Source: Spartobacteria bacterium
GTDB taxonomy: Bacteria > Verrucomicrobiota > Verrucomicrobiia > Chthoniobacterales > Chthoniobacteraceae
Assembly (NCBI GenBank): GCA_025355595.1
Contig: JANXZI010000630.1
Coordinates: 1 to 13,006, forward strand
DNA: 13,006 nt
Reading direction: 5' to 3'
Made by a program: the position numbers and the translations under genes. The notes below the pieces were generated by a model. The model worked only from the letters and a program-made list of their open reading frames with translations. It did no database searches and was not told where the DNA came from. The first letter of the stretch is position 1; each line of letters starts with the position of its first letter. Shown piece after piece: positions 6,059 to 12,288 of the stretch.

Positions 6059-7293
6059 GGGCGCGCATTGCCCGTTCGCTGAGCGTGGCCGTCCTGCTGT
6101 GCGCGATGGCGTGTGCGGCGCATGGGCAGTTGCAGCTTTCGCTCCGGCCTGCGACACGGACTTTTCCGATCCCCGATGCGCTGAAAAGTGCCGCGACGTG
6201 GGAGGCGGCGGACTTTGTCGCAGGCTGGGGCGCGGTGTCCGCGACCGCACCGGAGGAGCACCGAAATTATTCGGGGAAGTGTTTGGTTTTCGGCCACGAG
6301 GCGTACTCCGTGCGCGCGGTTTTCGAGCGTGGGAAACTGACCGCCATCACGTTTGTCATGCTCGATTCCGGCGCATGGTTCGGCTTCGTGCCGGATGCGG
6401 ACGTGAAGCGCGTCGCGGCGACGAAGGGGCCGCAGTTCACGGCGCTCTACCAGCAGACCGCGACGGACGTGGAGCGCGGGCTGGCCTCACTCGCCGGCAG
6501 CGCGGGACGGAAGGTGCCACTCGTGGACAAGGGCGCGCTGAAGCAGGACGTGCTCATCTTTCACACGGGCGATCTCTGGGTGCGGCTGACCACGCGCGAG
6601 AACCAGCTCGTGAAATTCACCGTGACACGCACCGAACCGGATGCGGTGAGCCCGCTCAGCGCGCTGCGGCGCTCCGCGAAAAAGGACGATCAGGCGCGTG
6701 CCTTTGCGTCGCGGGTGAACAATGCGCCGAACGGCGACCGCGTGCTCGATGGCGTGCCGATTTTCACGCAGGGCGACCGTGCGTACTGCGGCGTGGCGAC
6801 GCTCGCGATGGAGATGCAATTCCTCGGCCTGCGGCTCGACACGGAGGACTACGCGGCCGCTGCGGGGATCAAATTCGGCAGCACGTACCACTCGGATATC
6901 CGCGCAGTCTTCGAGGCCGCTGCGGACGCCGCGAAACTGAAGCTCGCGCGCACCACGCAGTTTGAATTTGAGAAGGCGCGTGCAGCGATTGATGCGGGCA
7001 TCCCGGTGATCGTGTTCCGCCGCTGGAGCCAGGAGCGCGACTTCCTGCACGGAGCATTTGCGGAGCGTTTCCAAAAGGATCCTGCCGCGACATTGCCGAA
7101 GGCCGATCTCAACGACCGGAAATCATGGCCAACGAAGGACAGCTTCTCGCACTCCTCGCTCGTCACCGGGTACAATCTTGCGCGGCGCGAAGTCATCTAC
7201 ACCGAGAGCTGGGGCGAGCACGCGCGCAACCGCAGGATGCGCCTCGAGGAAATGGAAGGCACGTCCTACATGGCCTACTATCCGCACCTGTGA
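6055..7293 (+). CDS. Exported C39/papain-like cysteine peptidase with novel N-terminal domain
   Basis: 412 residues from a GTG start at 6055 that overlaps the upstream stop (GTGA), implying translational coupling. A signal peptide covers residues 1-24 (RAR, then SLSVAVLLCAMACAA, HGQ). Residues 40-195 form a domain of unknown function related to the preceding protein. Residues 230-412 match the Peptidase_C39-like pattern. VPIFTQGDRAYCGVATLAME carries the oxyanion-hole Gln239 and nucleophile Cys245. SHSSLVTGYN carries His366. IYTESWGEHARNRRM resembles the papain N-S-W-G site with Glu384 where Asn or Asp is usual. The peptidase domain thus sits at the C-terminus, unlike in bacteriocin ABC exporters, where C39 is N-terminal and cytosolic. 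It could cleave external peptides or peptide cross-links. Substrate unknown. Whether Glu384 supports catalysis is unproven. Confidence 0.82.
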   Translation: MRARIARSLSVAVLLCAMACAAHGQLQLSLRPATRTFPIPDALKSAATWEAADFVAGWGAVSATAPEEHRNYSGKCLVFGHEAYSVRAVFERGKLTAITFVMLDSGAWFGFVPDADVKRVAATKGPQFTALYQQTATDVERGLASLAGSAGRKVPLVDKGALKQDVLIFHTGDLWVRLTTRENQLVKFTVTRTEPDAVSPLSALRRSAKKDDQARAFASRVNNAPNGDRVLDGVPIFTQGDRAYCGVATLAMEMQFLGLRLDTEDYAAAAGIKFGSTYHSDIRAVFEAAADAAKLKLARTTQFEFEKARAAIDAGIPVIVFRRWSQERDFLHGAFAERFQKDPAATLPKADLNDRKSWPTKDSFSHSSLVTGYNLARREVIYTESWGEHARNRRMRLEEMEGTSYMAYYPHL

Positions 7294-8537
7294 GGCGCGC
7301 AGTTTTCATCCTGCTGGCCGTGTCCCTCGCCGATCGCACGGTGTTTGCGGAGATGCGCGAATGGGCGCTCGGCACGGGTCACAAATTCACTGCGGAGATC
7401 ATCGCGACCGACGCGTGGCGCGCGACATTTTCCCTGCCCGATCACAGCAAGGCCGTGCTGGCGCTCGCACAACTGAGCCCGGCGGATGTGGACTTCGTCG
7501 CGACGTGGCGCGCGGCGAACCGGACCGCGCCGCTCGTGGATCCGCAGAAACTCGCGCCGTGGCCCGCTGAGGCCCTTGCGGCCGACATTGCGGTGAAGTT
7601 GAAGACAGAAGACTCGAAGGCGTCCGCCTTTGTCTGGGAAGGAGCGCACTTCGTCATGCAGGCGGATGTGAGCCTGCCGATCGACGTCGTGGGCGATCTG
7701 AACGCCGTCTGCGAGGGCACGCGTGCCGCGCTCATGGCGCTGCCGCTCGGCCTGCACCGCGGGGGCGAGGTGGAAAAATATCCGGTGCATTTTTTCTCGA
7801 CGCCCGAGCGGTACGGTGCCGCCGGCGGTGCGGCCGCGAGCGGCGGATATTTCCAGGGCAGCACCGGGCGCATGCTCCTCCTGCTCCCGAATCTCGGGAT
7901 CCACGCAAAGGGCAGCGTGAGGACATTCGACCACCAGAAAAACCTCTTCATCGTGAAGCACGAGGTCACGCACCAACTTCTCATGCGTTGGGGCGACGCA
8001 TTCCCCGTGTGGTTTAGCGAGGGGCTCTCCGAAGTCATCGCTGCGACGCCCTACGCGCGCGGACGCTACGTCTTCTCCGGGATGGACCTCGCCATCGGCG
8101 CCTACGTGCAGAAATGGCGGAGCCCCGGCGACACCAAGCCGCTCCATCTCATCCAGCCGGCGAGCCTCATGGAATTCACCTCATCATCGTGGGAGGAGCG
8201 CGTCGCCGGCCAGTCGGCCTACGAACTCTACAACTCCGCCGCCCTGTTCGTTTACTTCCTCCTCCTTCCCGACGGCACTGCCGACGGCACCGCGGTCGCA
8301 GGCTTCCTCGACGCGCTCCGCCGCGAACGCAACCGTCAGCGCACCAGCATGGCGACGCTGCAGTTCGGCCCGTACCAGATGAGGACCGCGCCGATCTCCG
8401 TCTTCGCAAAAAAGGCCGCCGCCGATTTTTTCCGGCGCGGGCGCAGCGATGAAAAGCTCACCGCGGACTTCGCCGCCTTCCTGAAAAAGCGCGGCCTGAA
8501 CGTGGAATTCGACGCGCCGGTGCAGCCGGGACGGTGA
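7290..8537 (+). CDS. Exported SHD1-like/HExxH zinc metallopeptidase (peptidase MA/DUF1570-like)
   Basis: 415 residues from a GTG at 7290 that overlaps the previous stop (GTGA), the same junction as the gene before. A signal peptide covers residues 1-20 (RRAVFILLAVSLADRTVFA). Residues 22-75 (REW....G..F.A.I......ATFSL....K.V.ALAQLS..D..FV..W) resemble the SHD1-type SH3-like domain common in secreted Planctomycetes and Verrucomicrobia proteins. The catalytic domain contains IVKHEVTHQLL (zinc ligands His224 and His228, catalytic Glu225) and PVWFSEGLSEVI (third zinc ligand probably Glu244), the gluzincin HExxH...E arrangement of peptidase MA and DUF1570-like families. A Tyr-rich segment with YELYNSAALFVYFLLL (311-326) follows, as in that family. 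An upstream ATG in the same frame at 7125 is rejected because it reads through the cysteine peptidase gene out of phase. Substrate unknown. Confidence 0.85.
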   Translation: MRRAVFILLAVSLADRTVFAEMREWALGTGHKFTAEIIATDAWRATFSLPDHSKAVLALAQLSPADVDFVATWRAANRTAPLVDPQKLAPWPAEALAADIAVKLKTEDSKASAFVWEGAHFVMQADVSLPIDVVGDLNAVCEGTRAALMALPLGLHRGGEVEKYPVHFFSTPERYGAAGGAAASGGYFQGSTGRMLLLLPNLGIHAKGSVRTFDHQKNLFIVKHEVTHQLLMRWGDAFPVWFSEGLSEVIAATPYARGRYVFSGMDLAIGAYVQKWRSPGDTKPLHLIQPASLMEFTSSSWEERVAGQSAYELYNSAALFVYFLLLPDGTADGTAVAGFLDALRRERNRQRTSMATLQFGPYQMRTAPISVFAKKAAADFFRRGRSDEKLTADFAAFLKKRGLNVEFDAPVQPGR

Positions 8538-8634
8538 ATCTCTCAGCGCATCCTGCCGTTCGGTTCTCCGATCGAGGAAATTTTGGCGGTGAGCTGATCG
8601 CGGCGCACGCATCGGCGCGCGTTTGTCGGAAATT

Positions 8635-8664
8635 TTGACGGGCATCGAAAAGGGGTGCTGCTAG
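8635..8664 (+). promoter_or_regulatory. Candidate promoter of the histidine kinase gene
   Basis: TTGACG at 8635-8640, an 18-base spacer, then TGCTAG at 8659-8664, with the start codon at 8677. The -35 is near consensus but the -10 is poor. It would give a leader of only about six bases. A 10-base direct repeat GGAAATTTTG (8576-8585 and 8628-8637) overlaps and precedes the -35 and could be an activator site. No terminator is visible after the metallopeptidase gene, so read-through from the operon is also possible. Confidence 0.35.
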
Positions 8665-8676
8665 TTTGCCGCACTG

Positions 8677-9852
8677 ATGTCCTGGTTTTTCGGAATTCTC
8701 CTGCTGCTCACGATCTGCGTGTGGGTGTGCCGTGAATCGTGGCATCGGCGACGCGAGGCGAGGCGCGCCAAACGCGCGGAGGAACTGCTGCGCGAACACG
8801 AGATGCTCCGCAACCAGCGGGGACTTGCCGAGGCCAACCTGGAGATCATCCTGTCCTCGATGCAGGAGGGCGTGCTCGTGCTGGACAAGCGCCGCACCGT
8901 TCGCCTCGCGAATCCCGCCGCGCAAAAACTTTTCGACCTTCCCCCGGAATATGCGGGCCGTCCCGCTATCGAGCTGCTCCGCGAGCCAGCGGTGGACGAC
9001 ATGGTATCCTTCGCGGTGGGAAAATCCGAGCCGAGCGAGGCGGAGCTGAGTCTCTCCGCGCGCAAGCCGGCGATGGTGCTCGCGGTGCGCGTTGCGCCGA
9101 TGCGCGATGCTTCCGGCGAACCGGCGGCGCTCGCGATGTTCCGCGACATCGGGCCTCTCAAGCGGCTGGAGGAAGTGCGCCGCGAGTTTGTCGCGAATGT
9201 CTCGCACGAGCTGCGCACGCCGCTCGCGATTTTCCAGGGCTACGTCGAGCAGTTGAGCGACATGCCGGAAATGCCGCGCAAAGAGCAGGCCGAGACTTTC
9301 GCCGTACTGGACCGGCACTCGAAGCGGCTCACGGCGCTCGTCGAGGATCTGCTTGTGCTCGCGCGCATGGAATCCAAGACTGATGAGCTTTCACCCGAGG
9401 AAATCCTGCTGCCGGATTTTCTCGGCGGCATCGCGCGCGACTTTGCGCTCCGCGCGAAAAAGAATGGCGTGACGCTGCGCGTCGAAGCGCCCGCCGGCAT
9501 GGCGCCGCTGCACGCGGACCCGCTGCGCATGGAGCAGGTCTTCACGAACCTCGTGGACAATGCGCTGAAGTTCACGCCCGAGGGCGGCACCGTCACGCTC
9601 GGCGCGGCGAGTTCAGGCAGCGAGACGCTGCTGTGGGTGAGCGACTCGGGGCAGGGGATTCTGTCGAGCCAGTTGCCGCATATTTTCGAGCGATTCTACC
9701 GCGTGGACAAAGGGCGCAGCCGCGACATCGGCGGCACCGGCCTGGGCCTCAGCATCGTGAAGCACATCGCCCGCGCGCACGGCGGCGACGTCGAGGCGGA
9801 GAGTGCCTTCGGCAAAGGAACGACGATCCGATTGCGGCTGCCGAATCAATAA
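8677..9852 (+). CDS. PAS-domain sensor histidine kinase (PhoR-like architecture), orphan
   Basis: 391 residues. One N-terminal membrane segment (residues 3-18) is followed by a short charged helix (about 22-52, possible coiled coil) and a PAS domain (about 54-158). HisKA has FVANVSHELRTPLA with phospho-acceptor His177. The ATPase domain has the N-box NLVDNALKFTP (291-301), the G1 box DSGQGI (323-328), the F-box FERFYRVD (337-344) and the G2 box GGTGLGLSI (352-360). All catalytic motifs are intact. With no periplasmic loop of any size, it probably senses an internal or membrane signal through the PAS domain, as PhoR-type kinases do. No response regulator lies next to it: the downstream gene is convergent rho and the upstream operon encodes exported peptidases. 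PhoR identity is therefore unproven. The ATG at 8677 is the only start that keeps the membrane segment. Confidence 0.92.
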   Translation: MSWFFGILLLLTICVWVCRESWHRRREARRAKRAEELLREHEMLRNQRGLAEANLEIILSSMQEGVLVLDKRRTVRLANPAAQKLFDLPPEYAGRPAIELLREPAVDDMVSFAVGKSEPSEAELSLSARKPAMVLAVRVAPMRDASGEPAALAMFRDIGPLKRLEEVRREFVANVSHELRTPLAIFQGYVEQLSDMPEMPRKEQAETFAVLDRHSKRLTALVEDLLVLARMESKTDELSPEEILLPDFLGGIARDFALRAKKNGVTLRVEAPAGMAPLHADPLRMEQVFTNLVDNALKFTPEGGTVTLGAASSGSETLLWVSDSGQGILSSQLPHIFERFYRVDKGRSRDIGGTGLGLSIVKHIARAHGGDVEAESAFGKGTTIRLRLPNQ

Positions 9853-9945
9853 TGTGGCACAGGCATCCTGCCTGTGGGGCTGGTGCCTTTCCGATGCGGC
9901 AATTCCGGGGTTTTGCAAAAGCAGAGGCGAGACGCCTTTGCCACA
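9853..9945. repeat. 93-bp palindromic element filling the kinase/rho convergent gap
   Basis: It begins directly after the kinase TAA and ends four bases before the reverse-strand TGA of rho. Ends are TGTGGCA (9853-9859) and TGCCACA (9939-9945), perfect inverted repeats. Inside are CACAGGCA-TCC-TGCCTGTG (9858-9876, perfect 8-bp stem) and AGGCG-AGA-CGCCT (9925-9937, perfect 5-bp stem). It looks like a dispersed REP/MITE-like repeat that may also act as a bidirectional transcription end. No T-tract follows the stems. Confidence 0.75.
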
Positions 9946-9949
9946 AAAC

Positions 9950-11782
9950 TCAGCCCGGAATCTCGCGGAGCAACTGCGAGTTCGTCGGGAATTTCTTCAC
10001 GAAAGTCAGCAGCCGCTCGATGGCCTCGAAGGGCTTGTGGCCCGAGAGTCCGCGGCGGATGACGCTGATCTTGTGCAGATCGTCCTGCGGGATGAGCAGT
10101 TCGTCGCGGCGCGTGCCGCTTTGGAAAATATCAATCGCGGGATACACGCGCTGGTCGCTGATCTTGCGGTCGAGCACGATCTCCATGTTGCCGGTGCCTT
10201 TGAACTCCAGGAAGATCAACTCGTCCATGCGGCTGCCGGTCTCGATGAGCGCGGTGGCGACGATGGTGAGCGAGCCTGCCTCCTCGGTATTGCGCGCGGC
10301 AGCGAAGATCTTGCGCGGAATTTCCAGCGCGCGGCTGTCCACGCCGCCGGACATCGTGCGTCCGCCGCCAGCCATGGCATTGTTGAATGCACGGCCAAGC
10401 CGCGTGATCGAGTCGAGCAGGATGAACACGTCGCGTCCGCTTTCCACGAGCCGCTTCGCGCGCTCGATGCAGAGTTGCGCGATGCGCGTGTGCGACTTCA
10501 CGTCCATGTCGTTTGAGCTGGCCCAAAGTTCGGCCTCGGGGATGTTGCGCTTGAAGTCGGTGACCTCCTCGGGGCGCTCGTCCACGAGCAGGATCATCAG
10601 TTTCACCTCGGGGTGATTTTTTACCACGGCCTGCGCGATGTGGTGGAGCAGCGTGGTCTTGCCGGTCCGCGGCGGCGCGACGATGAGGCCGCGCTGGCCT
10701 TTGCCCACGGGCGTGACGAGGTCAATGATGCGCGTGGTGAAACGGTCGGGCACCGTCTCGAGCTTCATGCGCTCGAGCGGGCTGATGGTGGTGAGATCCT
10801 CGAACAACGGCCACGTCTTGGCGTCCTCGGGCTCGGCGTCGTTGATCTTCAGGATGCGGTGAATCTGGAGCCCGCGGCTGCTCTTGCGCGCCTCGGCCTT
10901 CAGCCATTGCCCGTCGCGCAGGCCGTATTTTTTCACCGCCTCGGGCGTGACAAAGACATCGCTCGGATGCGGCTGAAAATATCGCGATGCGTCGCGCAGG
11001 AAGCCGAAGCCCTTCCCCGAGATTTCGCAGTAACCTTCGACATCCACGATCTCCTCGAGCTCCGGTTCGCGGGTGGGCTGCGGTGCGGGCTCCGGCTGCT
11101 CGCGGTTTTGATCCCTGTTCTGCTCGCGATTCTGGTCACGGTTTTGATCCCTGTTTTGAGCCCGGCCTTGATCGCGCTGCTGGTGCTGATCGCGGCGGTT
11201 CTGGCGATGATCCGGGCGATCCTGACGTTCGCGGCCACGCTGCGGCTGCGGCTGCTGCGCCTGCGGAGTCTGCGCGGCGGATGCGCTTCCCTCGGTTGGC
11301 GGAGAAGTTGCTGCCGGGGCATTCGCGGCGAACGCCTGCTGAGCTGCCATCTTTGCGCCCATCATCGCGGACATGATCGCATCGAGCTGCGCCTTCTCAC
11401 TCGGGATCGGAATATTTGCGGCGCGCAGAAATGCCTCCACCTCGCGCGGAATGTAGAGCGGACGCGGCCTCGGCGCGTCGTCCGACGGAGCGCTTGGCGT
11501 CGCGGGGATTGCCGGAGCGGTTGAAATGATTGGCGCAGGCGCAGCATGGACGACCGGAGCGGGCGCACTCTGAGGCGCAGCTTCGGCGACTGGCGCGGGA
11601 GCTTCCTCCGCCGTGGCCGCAGTCTTTTTCGTCGCGCGCTTTGCCGCCGGCTCCTTCGCCGGCTTTGCTGCCTTTGCGGAGGCCTTCTTCGCGGTCATCG
11701 TGGTGCTTGCAGCCTTTTTCTTGGCCGCCTTCTTTTTCGGAGCCTGCTCGTCGAGCAGTTCCGGGTCTGTTTTTTTACTCAT
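9950..11782 (-). CDS. rho: Transcription termination factor Rho with long disordered N-terminal extension
   Basis: 610 residues, against about 420 for E. coli Rho. The core (about 245-610) is complete. The OB-fold RNA-binding domain contains GKGFGFLRD (257-264) and PSDVFV (273-278). Walker A is APPRTGKTT (369-377), Walker B is LMILLVDER (395-403), and the Q-loop region is SGGVDSRALEIPRK (478-491). FKGTGNMEIVLDRK (527-540) and SGTRRDELL (555-563) carry the expected arginine finger Arg558. It is a hexameric ATP-driven RNA translocase that ends transcription. The extension has a Lys/Ala-rich part (16-55), an Ala/Pro-rich part (60-105), a short helical segment (about 110-150, perhaps a reduced Rho_N domain), a Gln/Arg-rich part and R[DE]QN tetrapeptide repeats (about 203-229). 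The ATG at 11782 is chosen because upstream in-frame residues look non-coding. Confidence 0.96.
   Translation of the reverse strand: MSKKTDPELLDEQAPKKKAAKKKAASTTMTAKKASAKAAKPAKEPAAKRATKKTAATAEEAPAPVAEAAPQSAPAPVVHAAPAPIISTAPAIPATPSAPSDDAPRPRPLYIPREVEAFLRAANIPIPSEKAQLDAIMSAMMGAKMAAQQAFAANAPAATSPPTEGSASAAQTPQAQQPQPQRGRERQDRPDHRQNRRDQHQQRDQGRAQNRDQNRDQNREQNRDQNREQPEPAPQPTREPELEEIVDVEGYCEISGKGFGFLRDASRYFQPHPSDVFVTPEAVKKYGLRDGQWLKAEARKSSRGLQIHRILKINDAEPEDAKTWPLFEDLTTISPLERMKLETVPDRFTTRIIDLVTPVGKGQRGLIVAPPRTGKTTLLHHIAQAVVKNHPEVKLMILLVDERPEEVTDFKRNIPEAELWASSNDMDVKSHTRIAQLCIERAKRLVESGRDVFILLDSITRLGRAFNNAMAGGGRTMSGGVDSRALEIPRKIFAAARNTEEAGSLTIVATALIETGSRMDELIFLEFKGTGNMEIVLDRKISDQRVYPAIDIFQSGTRRDELLIPQDDLHKISVIRRGLSGHKPFEAIERLLTFVKKFPTNSQLLREIPG
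11096..11176 (-). repeat. In-gene tandem repeat encoding R-[D/E]-Q-N tetrapeptides in Rho
   Basis: The DNA encodes repeated RDQN/REQN units (Rho residues about 203-229). The best-kept copies are the identical 17-mers CGGTTTTGATCCCTGTT at 11103-11119 and 11139-11155, exactly 36 bases (three tetrapeptides) apart. Near-identity at the DNA level suggests recent expansion by slippage, always in multiples of three bases, so length could vary without breaking the gene. Confidence 0.75.
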
Positions 11783-11841
11783 GGAAATCTGATGGGTGCG
11801 TCGCTCGATCCGGAGCGCCGCGGTGTGTCCGATTTTTTCAT
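11779..11841 (-). CDS. Short upstream open frame overlapping the rho start (possible leader peptide)
   Basis: A 20-codon frame starts at the ATG at 11841 (MKKSDTPRRSGSSDAPIRFP). It ends with a TGA that overlaps the rho ATG as ATGA. That junction is typical of translational coupling, and E. coli rho is preceded by a leader peptide gene. There is no clear ribosome site and the peptide is low-complexity, so it may be chance. Confidence 0.2.
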   Translation of the reverse strand: MKKSDTPRRSGSSDAPIRFP

Positions 11842-12288
11842 CCCCATGGATCCGGACGGGGACTGGCATCGGGGTGTGCCCCCGCCATTCCTCGCCGCAA
11901 GGTTGGTCGCCTTGGCGAGTGCGCCGGAGTGCCGCTCGCTGGATGTCGGGAGCAACCCTCTTGCGCGTCACGTCGGATCACTGGTTGTGCCCAGCCATCA
12001 TGTGGTGTGAAAAAGGAAAGATTGCGCTGCGGTCGGGTGGGTTTGCTGAAGTCGCTGAAGACTGGCCCATTCAGTCGGGGAGACCGAAGCCGCTGACGCA
12101 ATTCGAACAAGGTCAACAATGCAGTGCCCGCCGCTCACGTCAACGGGAATCTTCACTCAGCGTCTAAATCCTGGTTGATCCTGATCTTCTTCTCACCCGC
12201 GGAGCGCTGAAGCAGCAAAACGCAGAGTAAGATCAAGTCGAAGGCCACGATCCAGATTTCACGCCCCGAGGTGCTGTTGCGCGAAAGG
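11842..12288. other. Intergenic region upstream of rho, no clear gene
   Basis: About 450 bases between the end of the sugar-kinase gene and rho, both on the minus strand. Plus-strand open frames here are compositionally random. A minus-strand frame ending at 12153 has a hydrophobic stretch (IWIVAFDLILLCVLLLQ) and a charged tail, but no convincing start: a GTG at 12248 would give 31 residues. A weak promoter-like pair on the minus strand (TTGACG at 12143-12138, CATTGT 16 bases on) would give rho a leader of over 300 bases, which could allow autoregulation. No tRNA or known RNA was recognised. Confidence 0.4.

Noticed and set aside
8538..8676. Rho-independent terminator after the metallopeptidase gene
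   Set aside because: No stable GC stem followed by a T-tract is visible.
10613..11524. 303-codon plus-strand frame with Leu/Ile-rich stretches opposite the Rho extension
   Set aside because: The hydrophobic look comes from the complement of Gln/Arg/Asp codons in the Rho repeats, and the frame has no family match.
12153..12248. Possible 31-residue hydrophobic peptide on the minus strand
   Set aside because: Only a GTG start, no ribosome site, and no evidence of conservation. Kept only as a note in the intergenic entry.
11783..12288. Search for a tRNA or other structured RNA in the rho leader region
   Set aside because: A TTCGAA-containing stretch near 12100 lacks matching acceptor and anticodon stems, and no known RNA pattern was recognised.
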